Assembly: GCA_910585245.1 (NCBI GenBank)
Contig: CAJUCO010000001.1
Location: 1 to 64,000 of the forward strand
DNA: 64,000 nucleotides
From: an uncultured Oscillibacter sp.
GTDB taxonomy: Bacteria > Bacillota > Clostridia > Oscillospirales > Oscillospiraceae
Reading direction: 5' to 3'
Part shown: positions 14,844 through 21,916 of the stretch, one piece after another
How the letters are laid out: the number at the start of each line of letters is the position of its first letter
Position numbering within the stretch: position 1 is the first letter of the stretch
The notes under the pieces: model-generated
Seen by the model: the letters and a program-made list of their open reading frames with translations, nothing else
Told to the model about the DNA's origin: nothing
Databases searched by the model: none
Made by a program: the position numbers and the translations under genes

Positions 14844-16001
14844 GTGGCAAAGCGCAGGGCAAACGGCGAAGGGAATATTCGCAAACGCAAGGATGGCCGC
14901 TGGGAAGGGCGCTACACGGCGGGCTATGACCCGGAGACTGGAAAGCGCATTACGAAAAATGTTCTTGGCAGGACCCAGGCGGAGGTCAAGGAAAAACTGA
15001 AAGTGGCCATTGCCGAGGGCCAGCGCCTGGATATCTCTAAGGCCGGGAATTACACAGTGACATCGTGGGTGAAAACGTGGTACGAAGTGTACGCCGAGCC
15101 TCGCATCCGGCCTAACACAAAGGAATACTACAAAAACTACATCGAGAATCACATCGTTCCAGGTATCGGCAAAATCATGCTGGACAAGCTGACCACGATT
15201 CAAATTCAGCGGTTCTACAACAACCTCCAGAAGAATGGTCGGGTCCAGCGTAAAGGATACCCTGAACTGAAAGACAAGAGCCTCAGCCCTCGGGTGGTCA
15301 GAGGCGTCCATACGCTGCTGAGCAATTGCCTTGACCAAGCGGTAGCGGAACGCCTGATTTTATCCAATCCCTCTCAGGGCTGTAAGCTGCCGAAACTGGA
15401 AAAGAAAGAGATGCGCATTCTGCCGCAGGAGAAAATCGGTATGTACTTGGCGGAGGCAGAACGCCGGGGACTTCTGGCGGCATTCTACCTGGAACTGACC
15501 ACGGGCCTGAGAAGGGGAGAACTGCTGGCTCTCCTCTGGACAGACCTGGATGCAGAAGCCAGGACGATTTCCGTTACAAAACAGGTAAACCGTATCAAAG
15601 GGAAATTGGTAGTCAGTCCACCGAAGACGCAGAACTCTGTTCGGACGTTGGCGATTCCACAGCAGGCGGTAGACCTTCTAGTCGAGGAACACAAAAAGCA
15701 CCCAGGAAATCCGTATATGTTTCCTTCGCCTAAAACCGGGACAATGTACGATCCTGATGCCTTCCGCCGAACTCATGATAAAATCCTGAAAGCAATAGGC
15801 GCGGAACACGTTCGGTTCCACGATATGAGGCACCTTTTTGCAACTTTGTCCTTGAAGAATGGAGTAGACGTGAAAACGCTCTCCGGCGCTCTGGGACACT
15901 ACTCGGCGGGCTTCACGCTGAACACCTACACCCACGCAACAGCGCAGATGAAGCAGGATGCGGCGGACACTATCGGAGCGGTAATCAATAGCCAAATGTG
16001 A
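14844..16001 (+). CDS. Tyrosine site-specific integrase
   Basis: A 385-residue integrase with GTG start behind GGAGGTG. Residues 1-50 form an AP2-like arm-binding domain (GEGNIRKRKDGRWEGRY), about 65-170 the SAM-like core-binding domain, and 190-375 the catalytic domain. The catalytic residues are visible: Arg223 (TTGLRRGE), His326 and Arg329 (FHDMRHLFAT), His352 (GALGHYS) and nucleophile Tyr362 (LNTYTH). It catalyses recombination at the tRNA-Val 3' end. The gene ends 188 bp from the att repeat, and arm-type repeats lie between. Confidence 0.96.
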   Translation: MAKRRANGEGNIRKRKDGRWEGRYTAGYDPETGKRITKNVLGRTQAEVKEKLKVAIAEGQRLDISKAGNYTVTSWVKTWYEVYAEPRIRPNTKEYYKNYIENHIVPGIGKIMLDKLTTIQIQRFYNNLQKNGRVQRKGYPELKDKSLSPRVVRGVHTLLSNCLDQAVAERLILSNPSQGCKLPKLEKKEMRILPQEKIGMYLAEAERRGLLAAFYLELTTGLRRGELLALLWTDLDAEARTISVTKQVNRIKGKLVVSPPKTQNSVRTLAIPQQAVDLLVEEHKKHPGNPYMFPSPKTGTMYDPDAFRRTHDKILKAIGAEHVRFHDMRHLFATLSLKNGVDVKTLSGALGHYSAGFTLNTYTHATAQMKQDAADTIGAVINSQM

Positions 16002-16028
16002 GAAGGGAAGAAGCCGCTAAATAGCAGC

Positions 16029-16060
16029 ACCGGGCAGGAAAATCCTGCCTGGTCCTCTTT
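16029..16060 (+). terminator. Integrase gene terminator
   Basis: CCGGGCAGGA and TCCTGCCTGG pair around a short AAA loop (16030-16052), followed by a pyrimidine-rich tail. The T-run is interrupted, so strength is uncertain. Confidence 0.55.
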
Positions 16061-16084
16061 CGTCCTTTCTGGTCGTTTTCCCGT

Positions 16085-16104
16085 GTGGGTCAGCTTGTGG
16101 GTCG
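16085..16104. repeat. Arm-type tandem repeat, right end
   Basis: GTGGGTCA (16085-16092) and GTGGGTCG (16097-16104) repeat with a 12-bp period, as at 161-180. It lies between the integrase gene and the att repeat and is inferred to bind the integrase N-terminal domain. Confidence 0.55.
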
Positions 16105-16149
16105 GACCAAAACGCCAAAAATAAAGTCCACGAATAAGTTGCAATAAAC

Positions 16150-16185
16150 AAAAGAAACCCGCCGAAACTATACAGTTTCGGCGGG
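16150..16185 (-). terminator. Terminator behind tRNA-Val
   Basis: CCCGCCGAAACT (16158-16169) pairs perfectly with AGTTTCGGCGGG (16174-16185). On the minus strand it is followed by a T-rich run. It terminates the tRNA transcript and lies inside the element, so the element brings its own terminator. Confidence 0.75.
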
Positions 16186-16188
16186 TCA

Positions 16189-16234
16189 ATGGTGGAGACT
16201 ACTGGACTCGAACCAGTGGCCTCATGCGTGTGAA
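16189..16234 (-). repeat. att direct repeat, right copy (within tRNA-Val)
   Basis: Identical to 1-46. It spans the tRNA-Val 3' half from the anticodon loop through CCA plus one base, so recombination leaves the tRNA intact. Confidence 0.9.
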
Positions 16235-16266
16235 GCATGCGCTCTAACCAGCTGAGCTAAGCCTCC
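16190..16266 (-). tRNA. tRNA-Val(CAC)
   Basis: A 77-nt cloverleaf with encoded CCA. The acceptor GGAGGCT pairs with AGTCTCC, the anticodon stem CATGC with GCATG, and the loop TTCACAC gives anticodon CAC. It is last in a Met-Glu-Val cluster and is the integration target of the element. Confidence 0.95.
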
Positions 16267-16290
16267 AAATACCAATCTAATTTTCCTTCC

Positions 16291-16321
16291 CATAAGACGC
16301 CGTGCCTCACGGCGTCTTATG
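16291..16321. repeat. Perfect hairpin between tRNA-Val and tRNA-Glu
   Basis: CATAAGACGCCGTG and CACGGCGTCTTATG form a 14-bp perfect stem with a 3-nt loop. There is no T-run on either strand, so it is probably a processing structure rather than a terminator. Confidence 0.7.
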
Positions 16322-16324
16322 GAG

Positions 16325-16400
16325 TGGTGACCCGTACGGGATTCGAACCCATGTTACAGCCGTGAAAGGGCCGTGTCTTAACCACTTGACCAACGGGCCA
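16325..16400 (-). tRNA. tRNA-Glu(TTC)
   Basis: A 76-nt cloverleaf with encoded CCA. TGGCCCG pairs with CGGGTCA in the acceptor; the anticodon loop CTTTCAC gives TTC. Confidence 0.95.
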
Positions 16401-16473
16401 TTTTTAAAATCCGCTTTTACTGCTTTTTCTGAAATTTAGAAATTCCCAAAAAGACAGTGGGGAGAGGATGAGC

Positions 16474-16505
16474 TTCCATGAAGCGCTTTGCAGCGCTCCA
16501 TGGAA
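16474..16505. repeat. Hairpin between tRNA-Glu and tRNA-Met
   Basis: TTCCATG-AGCGCT pairs with AGCGCT-CATGGAA around a TTGC loop with one mismatch. Like the hairpin at 16291-16321 it lacks a T-run. Confidence 0.6.
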
Positions 16506-16508
16506 CCT

Positions 16509-16585
16509 TGGTAGCGGCACCTGGATTTGAACCGGGGACACTGCGGGTATGAACCGCATGCTCTAGCCAACTGAGCTATGCCGCC
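16509..16585 (-). tRNA. tRNA-Met(CAT), elongator type
   Basis: A 77-nt cloverleaf with encoded CCA. The anticodon stem TGCGG/CCGCA encloses TTCATAC, giving CAT. The G1-U72 pair and the GGCGGC start match elongator tRNA-Met of Gram-positive bacteria rather than initiator tRNA. A CAU tRNA-Ile cannot be strictly excluded by eye. Confidence 0.9.
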
Positions 16586-16614
16586 ATGTTGCCCATCCGT
16601 AACGGACAAATGAT

Positions 16615-16644
16615 ACTATAGCAGAAGTCCCCCGGTTTTGTCAA
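16615..16644 (-). promoter_or_regulatory. tRNA cluster promoter
   Basis: TTGACA (16639-16644) and TATAGT (16615-16620) are 18 bp apart on the minus strand, 30 bp upstream of tRNA-Met. Confidence 0.8.
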
Positions 16645-16759
16645 GCCCTTCCTTGATTTTTTTCAAAATTTTCTTTTTGGATTCGACTGCGTCCCACGGA
16701 AGGGGACTTTCTTTGCCCACGTAGATTTCATTTTAACCGCTTTTTTTGACATTTCCCCC

Positions 16760-16790
16760 TTGACTCTCCCCCTGGAGGAGGGCTTATGAT
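16760..16790 (+). promoter_or_regulatory. MerR-type promoter with 19-bp spacer
   Basis: TTGACT (16760-16765) and TATGAT (16785-16790) are separated by 19 bp containing the dyad CTCC...GGAG. An over-long spacer with an internal dyad is the hallmark of promoters activated by MerR-family proteins, and the merR-like gene follows at 16832, so autoregulation is likely. Confidence 0.65.
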
Positions 16791-16831
16791 CTTCCTGAGC
16801 TCAAGATTCACAACGTTGTGGAGGAATCCTT

Positions 16832-17650
16832 ATGCTGAAAATCGGTGAATTTTCTAAATTATCCAGAGTGAGCATCCGCTCTTTGCGCCGCTACGACGAC
16901 GCCGGACTTTTACCCCCGGCGTCCATCGACCCCCTTACCGGCTATCGCTATTACAGTGAGCGCCAGCTTCCAACCGCCAACCGCATCCGGGCTCTTCGGG
17001 ATATGGGCTTTCCTCTGATTGTTATCCGGGAAATGCTGAACTGTTATGGAGATTTCGATGTATTGGAGCGCCGCCTTCTTTTGCAGCGGGCGTCGGTCTT
17101 GGAAGGTATAGAGACGGCTCAAAAGCGGCTGCGCCTGCTGGACACAGCCCTGGAACGGCTGAGAAAGGACGAAACAATGATGAAATATGATGTGACGGTT
17201 AAGACCCTGCCGGAACGGCAGGTGGCCAGCGTCCGGCAGATCCTTCCAAACTACGACCGGGAGGGAGACCTGTGGGGAATTTACTGCCAGGAGACCGCCG
17301 GGATGAACATTCAAGATGGCGATCCGGCCCTCTGTACCGCTGTGTTCTACGACGGAGAGTTTAAGGACCGGGACGTGGATGTGGAGATCCGGAAGAGCGT
17401 GATAGGTACATATTCCGATACGGAGCACGTGAAGTTTAAGGTTGTCCCGGCGGTACAGGTGGCTTCCGCTACCTTTCGGGGGAGCTATGACCAGATTGGT
17501 GCAGTAAACGAGGCCGTTGCCGCCTGGGTTGAAGATAACGGTTGGATCTTTGACGGATTGTTTTTCAACATCTACCATGTCAGTCCCCACGAGACCCGGA
17601 ATCCCGATGAGTTTGTCACAGAGGTATGCTACCCCGTGAAGCGAAAGTAA
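16832..17650 (+). CDS. MerR-family regulator with GyrI-like effector domain
   Basis: A 272-residue regulator. Residues 1-70 form the MerR winged HTH (KIGEFSKLSRVSIRSLRRYD, then YRYYSERQL), 75-110 the dimerization helix, and about 120-272 a GyrI/SOUL-like small-molecule binding domain (KTLPERQVASVRQ, VQVASATFRGSYDQ). Such BmrR-type proteins sense hydrophobic or cationic compounds and activate efflux or detoxification genes. No target gene adjoins it on the same strand, so it may act on its own promoter and elsewhere. Its start follows GGAGG. Confidence 0.92.
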   Translation: MLKIGEFSKLSRVSIRSLRRYDDAGLLPPASIDPLTGYRYYSERQLPTANRIRALRDMGFPLIVIREMLNCYGDFDVLERRLLLQRASVLEGIETAQKRLRLLDTALERLRKDETMMKYDVTVKTLPERQVASVRQILPNYDREGDLWGIYCQETAGMNIQDGDPALCTAVFYDGEFKDRDVDVEIRKSVIGTYSDTEHVKFKVVPAVQVASATFRGSYDQIGAVNEAVAAWVEDNGWIFDGLFFNIYHVSPHETRNPDEFVTEVCYPVKRK

Positions 17651-17724
17651 ACTCCGGTTTCCAACCGGCTTTCCGAAGGGGAAAGGCCTGCTATCATCCG
17701 TCTGTTTTTCGTTTGGAGATAAAG

Positions 17725-17764
17725 CCGGCGGCGTGTGGAAAAATTCCACGCGCCGCCGGTTTTC
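17725..17764. terminator. Bidirectional terminator
   Basis: CCGGCGGCG-GTGGAA pairs with TTCCAC-CGCCGCCGG, with TTTT on the plus side. It lies between the converging merR-like and lysozyme genes. Confidence 0.75.
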
Positions 17765-17767
17765 CGG

Positions 17768-19552
17768 TTATGAAATGAACTGGATATTTACATCCACGTT
17801 TCCGCCGATGCCGGCGATGGAGGCCTTGCTGGAAAACTGCCAGTAATCCGGTTGGTAATAAAGGGTGGGATAGAGCTTTTCCGAGCTCTCGCTCTTATAC
17901 TCGGGGAACCAGCACAGGTAAGGGGCGACGGCGCCCTGGTCGTATTTCATGTAGGCGACATAAGAGCTTTGGTAGATCATAGGCGTGTAGCCGGCCTCCT
18001 GAATACGCTTGCTAAAGGCGATGGCACAGGCGGTAGCCATCTCCGGCGCGATGCCATAGACCCGGTAGGAGGAGTCGCCCATTTCCCAGTCATAGGCCAC
18101 AGGACCGTTGATGTTCAGGCCCTGGAGGCACTGTATGACAAAATCCGCCTCCTCTATGGCCTCTTCCACGGTAATGGCCTGGGCGAAGAAGTATACGCCG
18201 GTCTCAATTCCGGCGGCCATGGCTCCCTGGATGTTCTGGCGGTAGAAGGCGTCCTCCGCGATCTTGCCGGAGGAATAGCCCCGAAGGCCGACGCGAACCA
18301 TGGCGAACTCCACGCCGTCGTTCCGGACGGCCTGCCAGTCGATGGTCTCATTTTCGCTGGCCCGGTTCTGGTAGGCAGAGACGTCGATGCCAAAACGGGT
18401 GCGGAAGGCGGAACCATTGTAGACCAAACGGTCTGGTCGTTCCAGGGACCAAGAGAAATCTCCGGGGTAGAGCCGGCTTTGTTCCGTACCCGCGTAAACG
18501 GGAACTTGCCGTCCGCCATAGTCGAACATTTGCCCGGTGGTTATGCCGGGAGTGTATACCTCGCTGGGTTGAATGCCGGGATAAACGGGCTGTTCCGGGT
18601 CCGTGACGGCAGGGCCTTCCGGGGTCGCCGGAGGGGGCGTTACCACGATGCCCCAGTCAAAGTCCTCTCCAGAACCGGGGGTCCCCGGCTCCTTGGGGGG
18701 GTCGGACTGTTCCGGCGTGACGGGGATAACCGGGGAGACGGGGGCCTCTGCCGGAGGTGTGGTGATCTCAGGTGTGACAGAGCTGAAATTGCGGATTTCC
18801 CCGGCAATCGTTACGTTCTCCAGGGTGACGGCCCCGGTGACGCCAGGGGCGATGAGCAAGTCCCCGGCGATGGTCATGTTAGACAGCGCCGCGCCTCCGG
18901 CCGCGTTGATCAGGAGGCTGCCCTCCACGTTATCAGAGTAGTTTCCGCTGTTTTGAATCAGAACCTGGATCATGTTGTTAAGAAGATTTACCAGCTCCGC
19001 CCGGGTCAGGGGTTCCGTGGGACGAAAGCTGTTTTCCACCGCGTCGGTGATCCACCCTCTGGCGGTGAGCTCGGCGATGTAAGGTCTGGCGTAACCGGCT
19101 ACCTGAGCCTCGTCGTGATAGGCAAGGGCGCTGTCGGCTCCTCCCAGCTGGAAGGCCCGGGCCACCATGGTCATGGCCTGCTGGCGGGTGATACTGTCCC
19201 CGGGAAGGGCCTTGCCCTCGCTGCCCAGATACACCCCGGCGGCGTTGAGCTTCAAAATGGAATCTTCCCAGCGGCTCTCCCCGGTGTCGGAAAAGGTTCC
19301 GGCAGGGGCGGCGGTCTGAAACTGGAGAAAGCGGTCCAGAATTCCGGCGAAGGCGCCCCGGGTAATGGAGGCGTCGGGCCGGAAGGACCCGTCGTCGTAA
19401 CCCTGGAGGACGCCGTATTCCTGGCTCCACTTGTTGACGGCGGGTTCGGCCCAGTGGCCGCCGGTGTCGGTGAAAGCCATGGCAGGGGTAAGGAGCAACG
19501 TTCCGGCGAGAAGGCCGGAGAGGATGCGCTTGGGTAGTCGAATGAGACGCAT
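17768..19552 (-). CDS. SLH-domain surface GH25 lysozyme
   Basis: A 594-residue secreted protein. A signal peptide (1-26, ending TPAMA) is followed by three S-layer-homology domains (about 27-195; FRPDASITRGAFAG and FRPTEPLTRAELVN are typical), a short beta-rich segment (about 205-255), a Pro-rich linker (260-335) and a GH25 muramidase domain (about 385-594). Catalytic residues expected in GH25 are present: Asp390 in FGIDVSAYQ and Asp488/Glu490 in YDWEM. It probably attaches to secondary wall polymers via SLH and cuts the glycan strand of peptidoglycan, for wall remodelling or competition. The start follows AAAGGAA. Confidence 0.93.
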   Translation of the reverse strand: MRLIRLPKRILSGLLAGTLLLTPAMAFTDTGGHWAEPAVNKWSQEYGVLQGYDDGSFRPDASITRGAFAGILDRFLQFQTAAPAGTFSDTGESRWEDSILKLNAAGVYLGSEGKALPGDSITRQQAMTMVARAFQLGGADSALAYHDEAQVAGYARPYIAELTARGWITDAVENSFRPTEPLTRAELVNLLNNMIQVLIQNSGNYSDNVEGSLLINAAGGAALSNMTIAGDLLIAPGVTGAVTLENVTIAGEIRNFSSVTPEITTPPAEAPVSPVIPVTPEQSDPPKEPGTPGSGEDFDWGIVVTPPPATPEGPAVTDPEQPVYPGIQPSEVYTPGITTGQMFDYGGRQVPVYAGTEQSRLYPGDFSWSLERPDRLVYNGSAFRTRFGIDVSAYQNRASENETIDWQAVRNDGVEFAMVRVGLRGYSSGKIAEDAFYRQNIQGAMAAGIETGVYFFAQAITVEEAIEEADFVIQCLQGLNINGPVAYDWEMGDSSYRVYGIAPEMATACAIAFSKRIQEAGYTPMIYQSSYVAYMKYDQGAVAPYLCWFPEYKSESSEKLYPTLYYQPDYWQFSSKASIAGIGGNVDVNIQFIS

Positions 19553-19647
19553 AGCAGGTTCCTTTCGTCGGTTTTTGTCGGGATGGTATGTAAAAGAAGG
19601 CCGCCGCCCGTCGGGGCCGCGGCAAGGGTCCTCACTGACAAGTGCTT

Positions 19648-19676
19648 ATTATATAGGAAATTTGTCCCCGGGTCAA
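19648..19676 (-). promoter_or_regulatory. Promoter of the SLH-GH25 gene
   Basis: TTGACC (19671-19676) and TATAAT (19648-19653) are 17 bp apart on the minus strand, about 95 bp upstream of the start codon. Confidence 0.8.
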
Positions 19677-19729
19677 TATTTTGACGTGGATTTCCAGACA
19701 TAACATATGCTTGGGTTTTTGACAGAATA

Positions 19730-19990
19730 TGATAGACCACCGATGGAAAGCGTGGGGGATATGGCCTTTGCCCTACAAAAATGTGAGAATGCCGCCCTGT
19801 CTGAAAGACAGGGCGGCGCTGGGCTGTCGAAAAAGGATTTTCGCCAGCCTGAGCAAGTTTTTCAGACCTTCAAAAAGGTCTGAAAAACTTCTGATTCAAA
19901 ACGAGAGAAACCCCTGATGGGTTTCTCTCGTAGCTCTTTCCCTTTCCGCTCCATGTTAGACGGTTCTTTTTGACAAGCTGACGCCGCCCT
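19730..19990. other. Gene-free stretch with three hairpins
   Basis: No gene is seen. Hairpins lie at 19791-19817 (GCCGCCCTGTCT/AGACAGGGCGGC), 19857-19888 (GTTTTTCAGACC/GGTCTGAAAAAC) and 19901-19931. The last one is closest to the end of the FtsW-like gene, acts in its direction, and recurs at 33330-33360. Confidence 0.6.
19901..19931 (-). terminator. Terminator, copy 1 of a repeated hairpin
   Basis: ACGAGAGAAACCC (19901-19913) pairs with GGGTTTCTCTCGT (19919-19931), followed on the minus strand by TTTT. The flank TARCTCTTT and the stem are shared with 33330-33360, where a paired change (A-T to G-C) keeps the stem intact. Confidence 0.7.
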
Positions 19991-21376
19991 TTATTGATAT
20001 TCAATCCGGACCCGCAGCCGCTTTCTCTGCCGCAAGGGCGCATTCGGCTCTTCCCGGGCAATGGAATCCCCCCGGAACACCGACAGAGCAAGGCCAATAA
20101 GGGCCATGTTCACCACCGTCTGGCGGTTTCCCACAATCAGGGGCAAGCTGGCGGAGAACAGCACAAAGCCGAAATTCATCGCCGCGCTGAATAAGGTCTG
20201 AAGCCCCAGGGTCAGGGCTACCGCCAGCACCACGAAACGGCCCGGCAGATAGCTCTGCCGAAGGCCTTTTACCAGCAGCCAGAGAAGCAGAACCGCCAAG
20301 GCCGCCAGCAAAACCAGCAGGGGCACCCAGCCCCACTGCACCGCTATGGATGCGGGAAGGTAGTCGTGGCTGTAACCGACGGGCACCGTTTTTTCAGAGA
20401 CAAAGGGGCTGCCGGTATAAACCCGGACCCGCGCTCCGGCGTGGATAGCGGCTCCCACATTCCCGTAATGCCGGAGAGGCGGGACGTCCTCCCAGAACAT
20501 CCGGAGAATAGAGCCTATAAAGCCCCTACACTTGGGGTCCAGCTCCGGGTGAAGGGCAATTTGCACCCTGCCGAGGAACGAGGAGAGATAGCCTCGGGAG
20601 AACAGATAGGCTGCCAGGACAGCCGGAACCGCAAGAACCGCCCAAAGCCCCTTCCAGCGGCCTACGCCGAACCAGTCCCGTCCCGCGGCGTAAAGCGTCA
20701 CCGTCAAGCCGGAGAACAGCAGAAGAAACAGTCCCGCGCCGTAGGGAATCCGGCAGAGGTACATCGCCAGGGGGACGCCGCCAAAGATGGAAAGGAAAAG
20801 CCCTTTCCAGCGCTTGTCCCGGAAACTGTAGAGCCAGAGGGCATACACCAGGGGATAAAATGCCAATGTAAGACTGATAGAATAGGTAGAGTAAAAATAA
20901 GTGGGGTAAAAAAGCAGATGGAACAGCACCGTTGTTGCCAGCGCCGCGAAGTACAGCGCCCTGGCGTGCCGGACCAGCCGGGAGACATCCAGAAAATACA
21001 TGGCCAGCATCACTGCCGTGCCCAGACCCAGGGAGAGCAAGGCTCTTTCCAGCGTGTGGGTGAAGTAGGCCCGGCTATCGCCGCCGATCTGAGAGAAGGT
21101 CACCCGCAAAAACACCCCCACCGCCGCCAGGGCAAGGGTCAGCCCCAGCAGCCCCCACTGGGGCCGGGGATGGTGAATTCGGTCCAGCTCTGTGCCCACG
21201 GCCACCGGGTCTCCCATGTCCTCCACCGCCAGCCGTTCCGCCTCCTCGGGGGTTTTGCCCTCCTTGATAAAATCGTCCCGTTGGTCCTCCAGATGCCGCG
21301 CCAGTTCCTGAATCAACACGGGTCTTGCCCGCTTCCACCGGATTTGTTCCTGGACCCTCTCCAAATAAGACTGCAT
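19991..21376 (-). CDS. FtsW/RodA/SpoVE-like membrane protein with N-terminal permease-prefix domain
   Basis: About 461 residues, starting at ATG 21376, 5 bp after the padR stop, which argues for coupling. The first 75 residues (MQSYLERVQEQIRWKRARP, then HLEDQRDDFIKEGKTPEEAE and AVEDMGDPVAVG) form the HAAS/permease-prefix domain common behind PadR regulators. The remainder has about ten membrane segments resembling SEDS proteins, with the C-terminal region FSRGYLSSFLGRVQIALHPE and SHDYLPASIAVQWGW matching the FtsW/RodA style. SEDS proteins polymerize peptidoglycan glycan strands; whether this divergent one is active is unknown. Confidence 0.78.
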   Translation of the reverse strand: MQSYLERVQEQIRWKRARPVLIQELARHLEDQRDDFIKEGKTPEEAERLAVEDMGDPVAVGTELDRIHHPRPQWGLLGLTLALAAVGVFLRVTFSQIGGDSRAYFTHTLERALLSLGLGTAVMLAMYFLDVSRLVRHARALYFAALATTVLFHLLFYPTYFYSTYSISLTLAFYPLVYALWLYSFRDKRWKGLFLSIFGGVPLAMYLCRIPYGAGLFLLLFSGLTVTLYAAGRDWFGVGRWKGLWAVLAVPAVLAAYLFSRGYLSSFLGRVQIALHPELDPKCRGFIGSILRMFWEDVPPLRHYGNVGAAIHAGARVRVYTGSPFVSEKTVPVGYSHDYLPASIAVQWGWVPLLVLLAALAVLLLWLLVKGLRQSYLPGRFVVLAVALTLGLQTLFSAAMNFGFVLFSASLPLIVGNRQTVVNMALIGLALSVFRGDSIAREEPNAPLRQRKRLRVRIEYQ

Positions 21377-21380
21377 TCTC

Positions 21381-21722
21381 TCAGGCAAGGCACGCGCCCC
21401 CTTCCAACACCCGGCCCACGGCCCGGGCGTAGGCGTTCCAGGCGCTCTCCTTCTCCCGGAGGGCGCCAAGGCCCTGCTTGGTCAGATGGTAGTACCGCCG
21501 GGACTTGCCGGATTCCGCCGTTTTCTCATAAGCGGTGACCAGCCCTTTTTCCTCCAGCCCATGGAGAAGAGGGTAGAGGGTTCCGGCTTTGAGGCGGAAG
21601 GCGTCGTCACTTCGCCGCCGTAGCTCCTCAATCATCTGATAGCCATAAAGATCTCCGCCCTCCAACAGTTTCAGCACCAGCAGGGACATACTCCCGCCGG
21701 CCAGACTTTTTTCCACTTCCAT
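21381..21722 (-). CDS. PadR-family transcriptional repressor
   Basis: A 113-residue PadR protein: winged HTH with SLLVLKLLEGGDLYGYQMIE, the KAGTLYPLLHGLEEKG recognition region and the wing SRRYYHLTKQG. It is the first gene of an operon with the FtsW-like protein. PadR regulators sense envelope stress or small molecules and repress their own operon; here the AT-rich dyads around the promoter (21740-21790) are the likely operator. Confidence 0.93.
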   Translation of the reverse strand: MEVEKSLAGGSMSLLVLKLLEGGDLYGYQMIEELRRRSDDAFRLKAGTLYPLLHGLEEKGLVTAYEKTAESGKSRRYYHLTKQGLGALREKESAWNAYARAVGRVLEGGACLA

Positions 21723-21767
21723 ACGTACCTCCCGCTTATATAGATAACCGATATATAAGTTATCCGC

Positions 21768-21796
21768 ATTATATATTGATTATCTATCTATGTCAA
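21768..21796 (-). promoter_or_regulatory. padR promoter and operator
   Basis: TTGACA (21791-21796) and TATAAT (21768-21773) are 17 bp apart on the minus strand. The GATAAC/GTTATC and GATTATC/GATAATC elements around the -10 box and downstream to about 21740 form inverted repeats suited to PadR binding. Confidence 0.75.
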
Positions 21797-21845
21797 GAGG
21801 GAGGGAAAGTTTTTGCGGCTTCTTCCGAAATCCGCCAATGTATGG

Positions 21846-21875
21846 TTGACGAAATGCCCAGGGAGGCGGTATAAT
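21846..21875 (+). promoter_or_regulatory. Promoter of the methyltransferase-ECF region
   Basis: TTGACG (21846-21851) and TATAAT (21870-21875) are 18 bp apart, 41 bp upstream of the methyltransferase start. Confidence 0.75.
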
Positions 21876-21916
21876 AACCTGATTTATTGTAAACGTGGAA
21901 ACAGGGAGGACAGACC

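Larger units (their letters stand above)
1..16234. mobile_element. Integrative mobilizable element in tRNA-Val(CAC)
   Basis: The element is bounded by a 46-bp perfect direct repeat, 1-46 and 16189-16234, that is the 3' half of the tRNA-Val gene from the CCA end to the anticodon loop. A tyrosine integrase gene ends 188 bp from the intact tRNA, and excisionase-like, relaxase and accessory genes lie inside. No conjugation (T4SS) genes are seen, so it is probably mobilized by a helper element. The cargo is a LysR regulator, an esterase, a carboxylate transporter, a malic enzyme, a lipoprotein and a membrane hydrolase. The repeat touches the left edge of the window, so it could extend further. The geometry (intact tRNA at the right, displaced 3' end at the left) is the usual result of integration into a tRNA 3' end. 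Confidence 0.85.

Noticed and set aside
16190..16266. Reading the tRNA anticodon as TCA (selenocysteine)
   Set aside because: Correct alignment of the five-base stem CATGC/GCATG puts CAC at positions 34-36 with a purine at 37, so it is tRNA-Val.
17852..19537. 561-codon plus-strand frame over the lysozyme gene
   Set aside because: The minus strand encodes clear SLH and GH25 domains; the plus frame is a GC-bias shadow.
19791..19931. Hairpin strings read as a CRISPR array
   Set aside because: The palindromes differ from each other and are not repeated with regular spacers.
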